64,000 nt of DNA from contig NZ_CP021111.1 of NCBI RefSeq assembly GCF_002119665.1, positions 1,240,001 through 1,304,000 of the forward strand. The letters are read 5' to 3'. The DNA is from Bordetella genomosp. 13. Lineage in GTDB: Bacteria; Pseudomonadota; Gammaproteobacteria; Burkholderiales; Burkholderiaceae_B. The notes below the pieces were generated by a model. It had not been told where the DNA came from and made no database searches. It was given only the letters and a program-made list of their open reading frames with translations. Of the stretch, positions 25,434 through 34,394 are shown one piece after another. The translations under genes and the position numbers were made by a program. Position 1 is the stretch's first letter. The number at the start of each line of letters is the position of its first letter.

Positions 25434-25954
25434 CCGCCACCCTGATCGCACTGGCTTTGATCTTCACGCAGTTGTCGCTGCTGGCCTTCGGCGGCGGCAA
25501 CACCATCCTGCCCGAGATGCAGCGGCAGGTGGTGGAGGTGCACGCCTGGATGTCGGCCGCCGATTTCAGCGCGTTGTTCGCACTCAGCCAGGCGGCTCCG
25601 GGGCCGAACCTGATGATCGTGCCGCTGGTCGGCTGGCACGTGGCGGGATGGGCCGGCATGCTCGTCACCTCCATCGCCAAGTTCCTGCCATCGTCGTTGA
25701 TCACCATCGTGGTGATGGGGCTGTGGGAGCGCTTCCGCCACAAGCCGTGGCGCGCGCGCGTGCAGGCGGGACTGGTGCCGGTGACGGCCGGCATGGTGGC
25801 CGCCAGCGCCTGGCTGATCCTCGAGACCTCGGTGCATGACTGGCTGCTGGGCGCAGTCGCCGTGGGCACGGCGGCGGCCTCGGTGCTGACGCGCGTGCAT
25901 CCGCTGTGGATGCTGCTGGCGGGCGGCTTGCTGGGATTGGCCGGAGGCTTCTGA
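25430..25954 (+). CDS. chrA2: Chromate transporter, second half (short-chain ChrA)
   Basis: 174 residues from ATG 25430, a second CHR domain with LALIFTQLSLLAFGGGNTI and FALSQAAPGPNLMIVPLVG motifs. It starts inside the stop codon of the first half, consistent with translational coupling and a heterodimer. About five hydrophobic segments are visible. No regulator such as ChrB is adjacent, so a role in chromate resistance is possible but not shown. Confidence 0.9.
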   Translation: MTATLIALALIFTQLSLLAFGGGNTILPEMQRQVVEVHAWMSAADFSALFALSQAAPGPNLMIVPLVGWHVAGWAGMLVTSIAKFLPSSLITIVVMGLWERFRHKPWRARVQAGLVPVTAGMVAASAWLILETSVHDWLLGAVAVGTAAASVLTRVHPLWMLLAGGLLGLAGGF

Positions 25955-26001
25955 AGGCCGGGCGTCGGACGCCAGGCGTCTTATCGAAATGGCTGGCGTG
26001 A

Positions 26002-26026
26002 CATAATGATCATATTGATCGTTATG
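26002..26026. promoter_or_regulatory. Operator palindrome of the Phd-PIN module
   Basis: CATAATGATC-ATATT-GATCGTTATG: arms of ten bases with one mismatch, AT-rich in a GC-rich setting, 14 bp before the antitoxin ATG. Phd-type antitoxins bind such palindromes to repress their own operon. CATAAT in the left arm could serve as a -10 box. Confidence 0.6.
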
Positions 26027-26039
26027 GTCGGAGTGCGTC

Positions 26040-26312
26040 ATGATTACCGAAGTCAGTGCAGTCACCTTTCGACAGAACCTAGGCGAAATGCTCAATCAGG
26101 TGCAATACCGTAACGACAGCATCGTCATCAACAAAGACGGCAAGCCGGTTGCCGCCCTGGTGGATGCCGAACTGTTCGCGCGTATCCGACGCATGCGCGA
26201 GCGTTTCGACGCGCTCAGCGCTCGGTTGGCGGAAAGCTATGTCACCTTGCCCGTCGAGGACGGGTTGGCCGAGATCGACGCGTTGGTGGCCGAGGAACGG
26301 AAAGCGCGCTGA
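26040..26312 (+). CDS. Phd/YefM-family antitoxin
   Basis: 90 residues. The N-terminus MITEVSAVTFRQNLGEMLN and DSIVINKDGKPVAALV form the Phd/YefM DNA-binding fold; the charged C-terminal 35 residues should wrap the toxin. It ends in a TGATG junction with the PIN toxin gene, so the two are co-translated. Pairing Phd/YefM with a PIN toxin is known but less frequent than pairing with RelE or Doc. A strong palindrome sits 14 bp upstream. Confidence 0.9.
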   Translation: MITEVSAVTFRQNLGEMLNQVQYRNDSIVINKDGKPVAALVDAELFARIRRMRERFDALSARLAESYVTLPVEDGLAEIDALVAEERKAR

Positions 26313-26725
26313 TGCCAGCATTGCGAGTGGTGCTGGATACCAACGTCCTGGTATCGGGGCTGGTCTACCCCGGCAGCGTGCCGGGACGCATCGTGACGGC
26401 ATGGCGCCTGGGCAGCTTCGAGTTGGTGCTGTCGCGCTATATCCTGGATGAGATGGTGCGCGTGCTGCCGCGCCTTTCCAGGCGGCCACTCGACGCAGCC
26501 GAGATACGCGATCTTGCCGATGGTTTCATGTTCCTGGCGGACGTCGTGGATCCGGACGCCAGCAGCGACGCAGCGTTGCGCGATCCCGCCGATCAACCGG
26601 TGCTTGCCACATTGCGCGCGGCGCAGGCCAACTACCTCATCACGGGCGATAAAGACCTGCTCGCCTTGGCGGACAGGTATCCGATCGTCGCGCCAGCGCA
26701 GTTCTGGGCCCGACACGGAGCCTGA
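26312..26725 (+). CDS. PIN-domain toxin (putative ribonuclease)
   Basis: 137 residues of the PIN family group often annotated as putative toxin component (TIGR00305-like). The acidic metal-binding residues are visible: Asp in VVLDTNVLVSGL, Glu in LDEMVRVL, and Asp in LITGDKDLLAL. PIN toxins cleave RNA, often tRNA or mRNA. The ATG at 26312 overlaps the antitoxin stop by one base. Two hairpins lie between its stop and the convergent methyltransferase stop. Confidence 0.9.
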   Translation: MPALRVVLDTNVLVSGLVYPGSVPGRIVTAWRLGSFELVLSRYILDEMVRVLPRLSRRPLDAAEIRDLADGFMFLADVVDPDASSDAALRDPADQPVLATLRAAQANYLITGDKDLLALADRYPIVAPAQFWARHGA

Positions 26726-26767
26726 CCGCGCATCGCTATGCGGCCTGCGCCTGGCCCCTTCATGATG

Positions 26768-26797
26768 GCACGGCACCGTGCTAGCCCGGTTTCGGGC
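26768..26797. terminator. Paired hairpins between convergent genes
   Basis: GCACGG-CA-CCGTGC (26768-26781) and GCCCG-GTTT-CGGGC (26784-26797) lie between the PIN toxin stop (26725) and the methyltransferase stop (26800). No T-run follows, so this is only a possible bidirectional terminator. Confidence 0.35.
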
Positions 26798-26799
26798 GC

Positions 26800-27933
26800 T
26801 CAGGCCGCGATCAACCGCCACAACGTCGTCACTTCCGCGGCCCGCTCGGCATGCAGCGGGTCGTCCGCATCGGCGGGGCGGCCATGGCGCGGCCTGGCGT
26901 CCAGGCGCCCGGCCACCTTTAGCCCGGCTCCCTCTATCCAACCCGCCAGTTCGCCCGGCCCGCGCAGCTGCAACCGTTCGGCCAGATCGGACATGATCAG
27001 CCAGCCCTCGCCGCCGGGCGCCAGGTGCGCCCGCAGCCCTTGCAGGAAGCCGCGCAGCATGCGGCTGTCCGGGTCGTATACCGCGTGCTCCAGCGGCGAA
27101 CCAGGCTTGGCCGGCAGCCACGGCGGGTTGCACACGATCAATGAAGCCTGGCCCTCGGGAAACAGGTCGGCTTTCGTCACCGACACGCGCGTCGCCAGCC
27201 CCAGCCGCGCGATGTTCTCGCTGGCGCAGGCCAGCGCGCGCGGATCCTGGTCGGTGGCCACGACGCGCTGCACGCCGCGCCGCGCCAGCAGCGCCGCCAG
27301 CACGCCGGTACCCGTGCCGATGTCGAAGGCCAGGTCCTGCGCGGGCAGGGGCGCCCGCGCGACCAGGTCCAGGTACTCGCCGCGCACCGGCGAGAACACG
27401 CCATAGTGGGGATGGATGCGCGCGCCCAGCGCGCCGATCTCCACGCCCTTGCTGCGCCACTCATGCGCGCCCACCAGCCCTTGCAGCTCGCGCAGCGACA
27501 AGGCGTAGGGCTCGTCCAGCTGGCCATAGACCTCGAGAAAGGCCTGCCGCACGTCCGGCGCGCGCCGCAGCGGAATGCTGTGGTCGGCCTGCACCGGCAC
27601 CAGCAGCATGCCCAGCGTGCGCGCACGCTGAGCCTGCGCCATGCGATACCGGTTGAAGCGCTCGCGCGGTTCGCCCTCGGCCGGGCGCGCGCGCTTGTCG
27701 ATGCGCCGCGCGATCGCCTGCAGCAACTGGCGCGCGTTCTGGAAATCGCCCTGCCACAGCAGCGCGGTGCCTTCGCTGGCGAGCCGGAACGCGACGTCCG
27801 CCGTCATGGTGTCGTCCGCAAGCACGACGCGCTTGGGGGCGGGCAGGCCGCGTTCCGAACGCCAGCGCAGTTGCCGCTGGGCGTCGTCTTCCATCCAGAC
27901 GAGGGTGGTGGGGTCGTTGGTGGGTGCAGTCAC
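26800..27933 (-). CDS. Class I SAM-dependent methyltransferase (HemK/RsmC-like)
   Basis: 377 residues if the GTG at 27933 is used; an ATG 13 codons later is an alternative, and neither has a clear ribosome site. The N-terminal 170 residues are a domain I do not recognise. The methyltransferase domain starts at about residue 190: DIGTGTGVLAALLARRG binds SAM, ATDQDPRALACASENI follows, and VCNPPWLP is the (N/D)PP(F/Y/W) motif of N6- or N5-amino methylation of nucleic acid bases or glutamine. Target is unknown; RNA or protein glutamine are both possible. Confidence 0.8.
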   Translation of the reverse strand: MTAPTNDPTTLVWMEDDAQRQLRWRSERGLPAPKRVVLADDTMTADVAFRLASEGTALLWQGDFQNARQLLQAIARRIDKRARPAEGEPRERFNRYRMAQAQRARTLGMLLVPVQADHSIPLRRAPDVRQAFLEVYGQLDEPYALSLRELQGLVGAHEWRSKGVEIGALGARIHPHYGVFSPVRGEYLDLVARAPLPAQDLAFDIGTGTGVLAALLARRGVQRVVATDQDPRALACASENIARLGLATRVSVTKADLFPEGQASLIVCNPPWLPAKPGSPLEHAVYDPDSRMLRGFLQGLRAHLAPGGEGWLIMSDLAERLQLRGPGELAGWIEGAGLKVAGRLDARPRHGRPADADDPLHAERAAEVTTLWRLIAA

Positions 27934-28103
27934 GTAGTGATCAGATGGCGGATTCTGGCGTCGCCGTGGCGGCGAAGCCCGTGGAGTCTTCCCGCATTGT
28001 CGTCGATCTCGCATCGCTTCGGCATGAGGCGCACCGTGCCATGCGTACCGTCCATCGATGCCGCGTGTTGCGTACTGCCCGCAGCGGCCCGCCGGCCCGC
28101 CTG

Positions 28104-28364
28104 TCAGGCAGCGCGCCGCGCCGCGGGCGTCAGGCGCTCGCGCTGTGCCGTCACCGTGGCCAGCACCAGCGGATGCAGCTGATGCGTGCCGGCGTCGCCA
28201 TCGGGGTGCTCGGCCAGGAAATCGAGCAGCTCGATGCGCATGCGCGGCTCCCAGAATTTCTGGATGTGGTTGGCCACGCCTTCGGCGGCCTCGTCGCGAT
28301 CGGGCATGGCGGCGAAGAAATCGCCGATGCGGTTGGCCATGCGGATCAGGTTGCCGATTTCCAT
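28104..28364 (-). CDS. fdsD: Formate dehydrogenase delta subunit FdsD
   Basis: 86 residues, full length for FdsD. It contains GNLIRMANRIGDFFAAMPD and HIQKFWEPRMR, the family's conserved stretches. FdsD is a small soluble protein needed for assembly or stability of the molybdenum formate dehydrogenase. It is last in fdsGBACD, 13 bp after fdhD, on the same strand. A 171-bp gap to the methyltransferase start follows with nothing evident in it. Confidence 0.92.
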   Translation of the reverse strand: MEIGNLIRMANRIGDFFAAMPDRDEAAEGVANHIQKFWEPRMRIELLDFLAEHPDGDAGTHQLHPLVLATVTAQRERLTPAARRAA

Positions 28365-28377
28365 GCGGGCTCCGACG

Positions 28378-29208
28378 TCAGGGAACGATGCGTTCGGGAT
28401 GGGTATAGATGGTGGCGTCGGCCTGGCGCATGAAGCCCAGCAGCGTCAGGTTGGCGCGCTGCGCCGTGCGGATGGCCAGGGCCGTCGGCGCGGAGACCGC
28501 GGCCAGCACGCCAGTGCCGGCCGAGGCGGCCTTCTGCACCATCTCGAAGCTGGCCCGGCTGGATACCAGGATCATGCCTTGCGAGGCGTCGCGGCCCGAG
28601 CGCACCAGCGCGCCGATCAGCTTGTCCAGCGCGTTGTGGCGGCCCACGTCCTCGCGCACCAGTTCGATGGACCCGTCGGGCCGCGCCCAGCCGGCCGCGT
28701 GGGTGGCGCCGGTGACGTCGTGCAGCGATTGACGGCCGCGCATGTCGCGCATGGCTTGCAGAATCGCGCCCACCGCGATGGGCGCATCGGCCGTGACGGG
28801 CGCCACGTCGCGCAGCACCTCGGGCAGGGTCTCGACGCCGCACAGCCCGCAGCCCGTGCGGCCGGCCATGGCGCGGCGCCGCTCGCGCAGGCGCACCGCG
28901 CAGGCGCTGGAGATCTCCAGTTCGACCACGATGCCGTCGCACTCGGGCCGCAGATCGATGCCTCGCACGTCGGATGCGCTGTCGACGATGCCCTCGGTCA
29001 GCGAGAAGCCCAGGGCGAAGTCTTCCAGGTCGGCCGGCGTGGCCAGCATGGTGGCATGGCTGATGCCGTTGTATTCGAGCGCCACCGGGGTTTCCTCGGC
29101 GACGTGATCGTCCTGCGCGGGGCCGGTGATGGCGCCCGCGCGGACACGTGTGACGCGAATGCGCGCGCTGTCGGCGCGTGGGGCGATGTCTTCGGGCATG
29201 TGATCCAT
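28378..29208 (-). CDS. fdsC: FdhD/FdsC sulfurtransferase for formate dehydrogenase maturation
   Basis: 276 residues, FdhD family. The GCGLCG motif near residue 122 holds the Cys-x-x-Cys pair that passes sulfur from a desulfurase to the bis-MGD molybdenum cofactor before insertion in FdsA. Other family signs are EETPVALEYNG and EDVGRHNALDKLIG. It lies 12 bp after fdsA and 13 bp before fdsD in the fds operon. A second ATG three codons in is possible. Confidence 0.93.
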   Translation of the reverse strand: MDHMPEDIAPRADSARIRVTRVRAGAITGPAQDDHVAEETPVALEYNGISHATMLATPADLEDFALGFSLTEGIVDSASDVRGIDLRPECDGIVVELEISSACAVRLRERRRAMAGRTGCGLCGVETLPEVLRDVAPVTADAPIAVGAILQAMRDMRGRQSLHDVTGATHAAGWARPDGSIELVREDVGRHNALDKLIGALVRSGRDASQGMILVSSRASFEMVQKAASAGTGVLAAVSAPTALAIRTAQRANLTLLGFMRQADATIYTHPERIVP

Positions 29209-29220
29209 GGCAAGCTCAGG

Positions 29221-32097
29221 TCATTTCCCACTGAGCGCCGCTTCGTTCTCGCGGGCCCGCTCGCGCAGGAGCTTCTCCTGGATGTCGGAGAAGCGCGTCC
29301 ATTGGCGCTGCCATTCGGAGGGCTGCGACACGCGGGTCACCTGCACGGCGGTCACCTTGTACTCGGGGCAGTTGGTGGCCCAGTCGGAGTTGTCGGTGGT
29401 GACCACGTTGGCGCCGGATTCGGGAAAGTGGAAGGTGGTGTATACCACGCCCGGCTGCACCCGGTCGGTGATGATGGCGCGCAGCACCGTCTGGCCCGCC
29501 CGGCTCTGCACGCCGACCCAGTCGCCGTCGGCCACGCCGCGCTCTTCGGCGTCCTGCGGATGGATCTCGAGCAGGTCTTCGCTGTGCCATGCCACGTTGG
29601 GCGTGCGGCGCGTCTGCGCGCCGACGTTGTACTGCGACAGGATGCGCCCGGTGGTCAGCAGCAGCGGGAACTTGCGCGTGCTGCGCTCGTCGGTGGGCAC
29701 GTACTGCGTGATCATGAATCTGCCCCTGCCGCGCACGAACTGGTCGATGTGCATGATGGGCGTGCCCTCGGGCGCGTCGTCGTTGCACGGCCACTGCAGG
29801 CTGCCCAGGCGGTCGAGCTTCTCGTACGTGACGCCGGCGAAGGTGGGCGTCAGGCTTGCGATCTCTTCCATGATCTGGCGCGGATGGGTGTAGTCCATGC
29901 GATAGCCCAGCGCGTTGGACAGCGCCACGGTCACTTCCCAGTCGGACTTGCCGTTCTTGGGCTCCATCACCTTGCGTACGCGCGAGATGCGGCGCTCGGC
30001 GTTGGTGAAGGTGCCGTCCTTTTCGAGGAACGACGAGCCGGGCAGGAACACGTGCGCGTACTTGGCGGTCTCGTTCAGGAAGAGGTCCTGCACCACGATG
30101 CATTCCATCGAGGCCAGCGCCGCGGCCACGTGCTGCGTGTTGGGATCGGACTGCACGATGTCCTCGCCCTGGCAGTACAGCCCCTTGAAGCTGCCCCCCA
30201 GCGCGGCCTCGAACATGTTGGGGATGCGCAGGCCGGGCTCGGGCTGCAGGGTCACGCCCCAGGCCGCCTCGAACTGCGCGCGCGCGGCGTCGTCGGAGAT
30301 GTGGCGATAGCCCGGCAGTTCGTGCGGAAACGAGCCCATGTCGCACGAACCCTGCACGTTGTTCTGGCCGCGCAGCGGGTTCACGCCCACGCCCTCGCGG
30401 CCGATGTTGCCGGTGGCCATGGCGAGGTTGGCGATGGCCATCACCGTGGTCGAACCCTGGCTGTGTTCCGTGACGCCCAGGCCGTAGTAGATGGACCCGT
30501 TGCCGCCGGTGGCGTACAGCCGCGCCGCGCCGCGCACCACGTCGGCCGGCACGCCGGTGATGGCCTGCATGGCTTCGGGCGAGTTCTCGGGACGAGATAC
30601 GGACTCGCGCCATTCGTTGAAGGCCTTGGCTTCGCAGCGCTCGGACACGAAGGCTTCGTCGATGAGGCCCTCGGTGGCGATCACGTGGGCCAGCGAGGAC
30701 AGCAGCGCCACGTTGGTGCCGGGCCGCACCTGCAGGTGGTAGTCGGCCTTGATGTGGGGCGAACTGACCAGCTCGATGCGCCGCGGGTCGATGACGATGA
30801 GGCGCGCGCCCTCGCGCAGCCGGCGCTTCAGGCGCGAGGCGAAAACGGGGTGGCCGCTGCTGGGATTGGCGCCCATCACGATGACCACGTCGGTGTGCAT
30901 CACCGAGTCGAAGGTCTGCGTGCCGGCGGATTCGCCCAGGGTCTGCTTCAGGCCATACCCCGTGGGCGAATGGCACACGCGCGCGCAGGTGTCGACGTTG
31001 TTGGTGCCGAAGGCCGCGCGCACCAGCTTCTGCACCAGCCAGGTCTCTTCATTCGTGCAGCGCGAAGAGGTGATGCCGCCAATGGCGTCGCGCCCATGCG
31101 CGGCCTGGATGCGGCGGAACTCGGAGGCCGCGTAGTCGATGGCCTCTTCCCACGACACCTCTTGCCAAGGGTCGGAGATGCGCTTGCGGATCATGGGCTT
31201 GAGCACGCGCTCTTTGTGCGTGGCATAGCCCCAGGCGAAGCGGCCCTTGACGCACGAGTGGCCACGATTGGCCTGGCCGTCTTTCCAGGGCACCATGCGC
31301 ACCACTTCCTGGCCCTTCATCTCGGCCTTGAAGCCGCAGCCCACGCCGCAATAGGCGCAGGTGGTCACCACGGAATGCTCGGCCTGGCCCATCATGATGA
31401 CAGTCTTTTCCTGCAGCGTGGAGGTGGGACAGGCCTGCACGCAGGCGCCGCACGACACGCATTCGCTCTCCAGGAAAGATTCGCCCTGGCCGGCCGCCAC
31501 GCGCGACTCGAATCCCTTGCCCGAGATGGTCAGCGCGAAAGTGCCCTGCGTTTCCTCGCAGGCCCGCACGCAGCGGTTGCACACGATGCACTTGGACGGA
31601 TCGTAGGTGAAGTACGGATTGGACTCGTCCTTGACGTCGCGCAGGTGGTTGGCGCCTTCGTAGCCATAGCGCACGTTGCGCAGTCCCACCACGCCGGCCA
31701 TGTCCTGCAGTTCGCAGTCGCCGTTGGCGGGGCAGGTCAGGCAGTCCAGCGGGTGATCCGAGATGTACAGCTCCATCACGCCGCGGCGCAGTTCATGCAG
31801 CTTGGGCGTCTCGGTGTAGACCACCATGCCGTCCTCGGCCGGCGTGGTGCACGAGGCCGGGTAGCCGCGGCGGCCGTCGATCTGCACCAGGCACAGCCGG
31901 CACGAGCCGAAGGCTTCCAGGCTGTCGGTGGCACACAGCTTGGGAATGTTGATGCCGGCCTCGGCGGCCGCGCGCATCACCGACGTGCCCTCGGGCACCG
32001 AGATCTCCTGGCCGTCGATGGTCAGGGTGACGAGCCGCTCGGAGACGCGCGCCGGGGTGCCCAGGTCGCGGTCGCGCTTGATGACGGTTTCGAGCAT
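29221..32097 (-). CDS. fdsA: NAD-dependent formate dehydrogenase alpha subunit FdsA
   Basis: 958 residues from ATG 32097, the usual FdsA length. An N-terminal [2Fe-2S] domain (about 20-95, cysteines in CATDSLEAFGSCRLC), the His-Cys3 cluster site HPLDCLTCPANGDC, two [4Fe-4S] sites (CIVCNRCVRAC and CVSCGACVQAC) and CAYCGVGCG precede the bis-MGD domain. The molybdenum ligand is cysteine in CARVCHSPT near residue 378, so this is not a selenoenzyme. It oxidises formate to CO2 and passes electrons to FdsB for NAD reduction in the cytoplasm. A long open frame on the opposite strand here is an artefact of high GC. Confidence 0.97.
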   Translation of the reverse strand: MLETVIKRDRDLGTPARVSERLVTLTIDGQEISVPEGTSVMRAAAEAGINIPKLCATDSLEAFGSCRLCLVQIDGRRGYPASCTTPAEDGMVVYTETPKLHELRRGVMELYISDHPLDCLTCPANGDCELQDMAGVVGLRNVRYGYEGANHLRDVKDESNPYFTYDPSKCIVCNRCVRACEETQGTFALTISGKGFESRVAAGQGESFLESECVSCGACVQACPTSTLQEKTVIMMGQAEHSVVTTCAYCGVGCGFKAEMKGQEVVRMVPWKDGQANRGHSCVKGRFAWGYATHKERVLKPMIRKRISDPWQEVSWEEAIDYAASEFRRIQAAHGRDAIGGITSSRCTNEETWLVQKLVRAAFGTNNVDTCARVCHSPTGYGLKQTLGESAGTQTFDSVMHTDVVIVMGANPSSGHPVFASRLKRRLREGARLIVIDPRRIELVSSPHIKADYHLQVRPGTNVALLSSLAHVIATEGLIDEAFVSERCEAKAFNEWRESVSRPENSPEAMQAITGVPADVVRGAARLYATGGNGSIYYGLGVTEHSQGSTTVMAIANLAMATGNIGREGVGVNPLRGQNNVQGSCDMGSFPHELPGYRHISDDAARAQFEAAWGVTLQPEPGLRIPNMFEAALGGSFKGLYCQGEDIVQSDPNTQHVAAALASMECIVVQDLFLNETAKYAHVFLPGSSFLEKDGTFTNAERRISRVRKVMEPKNGKSDWEVTVALSNALGYRMDYTHPRQIMEEIASLTPTFAGVTYEKLDRLGSLQWPCNDDAPEGTPIMHIDQFVRGRGRFMITQYVPTDERSTRKFPLLLTTGRILSQYNVGAQTRRTPNVAWHSEDLLEIHPQDAEERGVADGDWVGVQSRAGQTVLRAIITDRVQPGVVYTTFHFPESGANVVTTDNSDWATNCPEYKVTAVQVTRVSQPSEWQRQWTRFSDIQEKLLRERARENEAALSGK

Positions 32098-32108
32098 GGC
32101 GTGGGTTC

Positions 32109-33677
32109 CTAGGCCGGCGCGGCGGCATGGTCGGCGGATACGCCGAAGTCTTCGGGAAAGTGATTGAGCGCGGACAGCACAGGGTAGGGCGCCATGCCGC
32201 CCAGCGCGCACAGCGAGCCGCCCAGCATGGTGTCGCACAGGTCGCGCAGCAGATGCACTTGTTGTTCGCGCGCCGGTCCGCCGGCCGCGATCCTGTCCAG
32301 GGTCTCGACGCCGCGGGTGGAACCGATGCGGCAGGGCGTGCACTTGCCGCAGGACTCGATGGCGCAGAACTCCATGGCATAGCGGGCCATGCGCAGCATG
32401 TCCACGCTGTCGTCGAACGCCACCAGCCCGCCGTGGCCGATCATGGCCGAGACCGCGGCATAGGCCTCGTAGTCGAGCGGGATGTCCCATTGCGACTCAG
32501 GCAGGTACGCGCCCAGCGGGCCGCCCACCTGCACGGCGCGTAAGGGCCGGCCCGTGGCGCTGCCGCCGCCGAAGTCGTACAGCAGTTCGCGCAGCGTGAG
32601 GCCGAAGGCCTTCTCGACCAGGCCGCCCTGCTTGAGGTTGCCGGCCAGTTGAAAGGGCAGCGTGCCATGCGAACGGCCCACACCGTAGTCGCGGTACCAG
32701 GCCGCGCCGCGCGCCAGGATGGCGGGCGCCGAGGCCAGCGAGATCACGTTGTTGATGACCGTGGGCTTGCCGAACAGGCCGCGGATGGCCGGCAGGGGCG
32801 GCTTGGCGCGGACCACGCCGCGCTTGCCTTCCAGACTTTCCAGCAGCGAGGTCTCTTCGCCGCAGATATAGGCGCCGGCGCCCTTGCGCACCTCTAGGTC
32901 GAAGGCCCGGCCGCTGCGGTGCACGTCCGCGCCCAGCCAGCCGGCGTCGCGCGCCCGTTCGATGGCCGCCTGCAGGGTGGCGATGGCGTGCGGATATTCG
33001 GAGCGCACGTAGATGTAGCCCATCGTGGCGCCCACCGCCAGCCCGGCGATGGTCATGCCCTCGATCAGCACGTAGGGATCGCCTTCCATCAGCAGGCGAT
33101 CGGCGAATGTGCCCGAATCGCCTTCGTCGGCATTGCAGACGATGTACTTCTGGTCGGCCGGCGACGTCAGCACCGTCTTCCACTTGATGCCCGTGGGAAA
33201 CGCCGCGCCGCCGCGGCCGCGCAGGCCCGAGGCCGTGACTTCATCGACGATCTGCTGCGGGCTGAGCCGCGCGGCGCGGCGCACGCCTTCGAGTCCGCCG
33301 TGCGCGGCGTAGTCGTGCGTGCACAGGGGATCGGTGATGCCGACCCGCGCGAAGGTCAGGCGTTCCTGGCGCTTCAGGTAGGGGATGTCTTCGGTGGGGC
33401 CATGACACAGGGCATGGGCGCCGCCCTGCAGCCAGCCGGCCTCGAACAGCCCCGGCACGTCTTCCGGCTGGACGGGGCCGTACGCGATGCGGCCATCGGA
33501 GGTGGCGACCTCGACCAGCGGTTCGAGCCACAGCAGTCCGCGCGAGCCATTGCGCACCAGTTTGACGGACAGGCCGCGGCGCTTTGCCTCGTGCTCGATG
33601 GCGTGCGCGACGGCATCGGCGTCCATGGCGAGCGCGGCGGCATCGCGAGGTATGTAGAGCGTGACGGCGTCGTTCAT
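32109..33677 (-). CDS. fdsB: Formate dehydrogenase beta subunit FdsB (FMN/NADH)
   Basis: 522 residues. The N-terminal thioredoxin-like [2Fe-2S]-type domain has lost most cysteines, as is common in FdsB; the NuoF-like domain holds the FMN loop [24 protein letters not shown] and the [4Fe-4S] site [13 protein letters not shown]. It takes electrons from FdsA and reduces NAD+. Start ATG 33677 overlaps the fdsG stop as ATGA. fdsA begins 11 bp after the stop. Confidence 0.96.
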   Translation of the reverse strand: MNDAVTLYIPRDAAALAMDADAVAHAIEHEAKRRGLSVKLVRNGSRGLLWLEPLVEVATSDGRIAYGPVQPEDVPGLFEAGWLQGGAHALCHGPTEDIPYLKRQERLTFARVGITDPLCTHDYAAHGGLEGVRRAARLSPQQIVDEVTASGLRGRGGAAFPTGIKWKTVLTSPADQKYIVCNADEGDSGTFADRLLMEGDPYVLIEGMTIAGLAVGATMGYIYVRSEYPHAIATLQAAIERARDAGWLGADVHRSGRAFDLEVRKGAGAYICGEETSLLESLEGKRGVVRAKPPLPAIRGLFGKPTVINNVISLASAPAILARGAAWYRDYGVGRSHGTLPFQLAGNLKQGGLVEKAFGLTLRELLYDFGGGSATGRPLRAVQVGGPLGAYLPESQWDIPLDYEAYAAVSAMIGHGGLVAFDDSVDMLRMARYAMEFCAIESCGKCTPCRIGSTRGVETLDRIAAGGPAREQQVHLLRDLCDTMLGGSLCALGGMAPYPVLSALNHFPEDFGVSADHAAAPA

Positions 33678-34237
33678 TCGACCACCTCGGCGTCCCGCGC
33701 GACGGCCAGCAGGCGGTCGAGCCTGGCGGGTGTGACGCGCGCATGCGGCTTGCCGTCCAGCATGACGGCCGGCGACTGGGCGCACAGGCCCAGGCAATAG
33801 ACCGGCTCGAGCGTGAAGGCGCCGTCCTCGCTGGTGGCATGGAAGTCGCAGCCCAGGCGCTGGCGCGCATGCTCGGCCAAGCGCTCGGCGCCCAGCGCCT
33901 GACAGGACTCGGCGCGGCACACTTCCAGCGTGTGCCGGCCGGCGGGCTCGCCGCGGAAATGCGGATAGAACGTGATGACGCCGTGCACCTCTGCCCGCGA
34001 CAGGTTCAGGCCCTCGGCGATGAGGGGCACGACCTCGGGCGGGATACAGCCCAGTTCGTCCTGCACGGCATGCAGGATGGGCAGCAGGGCGCCGGGCTGG
34101 TCTTTCAGGCGCGCCACGACGCGCGCGGCCGCCGCGATGGAAGCGGATGCCGAGGATCGGGCATCCGCCAGGGCCTGCGGGCCGCCACGGGCGCCGCCGT
34201 TGGACGACAGGTCGGATTTGGCCTCGCGCGGACGCAT
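33674..34237 (-). CDS. fdsG: Formate dehydrogenase gamma subunit FdsG
   Basis: 187 residues from ATG 34237 with CAGGAGACGAGCCC upstream. NuoE-like: a helical region ([20 protein letters not shown]) and a thioredoxin-like [2Fe-2S] domain with cysteines in CRAESC and YCLGLC. The first 25 residues are a nonconserved Ser/Ala/Gly-rich extension. It is the first gene of the operon and diverges from the regulator at 34395; the intergenic space holds several palindromes. Confidence 0.95.
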   Translation of the reverse strand: MRPREAKSDLSSNGGARGGPQALADARSSASASIAAAARVVARLKDQPGALLPILHAVQDELGCIPPEVVPLIAEGLNLSRAEVHGVITFYPHFRGEPAGRHTLEVCRAESCQALGAERLAEHARQRLGCDFHATSEDGAFTLEPVYCLGLCAQSPAVMLDGKPHARVTPARLDRLLAVARDAEVVE

Positions 34238-34256
34238 GGGCTCGTCTCCTGTAGGT

Positions 34257-34303
34257 CCCGCTGTAGCGGGTTCGTTGTTGGTTGCCGGGCAGCCCAGGCT
34301 GCC
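34257..34303. promoter_or_regulatory. Two GC-rich palindromes in the fdsG leader region
   Basis: CCCGCT-GT-AGCGGG (34257-34270) and GGCAGCC-CA-GGCTGCC (34288-34303) are perfect inverted repeats 20-66 bp before the fdsG ATG. They could be transcript hairpins in the fds leader or extra regulator sites. Confidence 0.4.
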
Positions 34304-34307
34304 TTTA

Positions 34308-34327
34308 ATATGCTTGAAAAAGCATAT
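34308..34327. promoter_or_regulatory. Perfect AT-rich palindrome between fdsG and its regulator
   Basis: ATATGCTTGAAAAAGCATAT has 8-bp perfect arms; a further ATGCTT at 34339-34344 pairs with AAGCAT of its right arm to give a second dyad. It is central in the divergent intergenic region, so it is the best operator candidate for the regulator at 34395. Confidence 0.55.
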
Positions 34328-34394
34328 ATATGTAGCGAATGCTTTGCTGGCGACAACTTTAATCCCGCTTTTCCGGCGTCTCAATAAGAAATAA

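Noticed and set aside
28186..32112. A 1308-codon open frame on the plus strand
   Set aside because: It is antisense to fdsD, fdsC and fdsA, has no motif, and consists of His/Gln/Arg-rich sequence expected from reading high-GC codons backwards.
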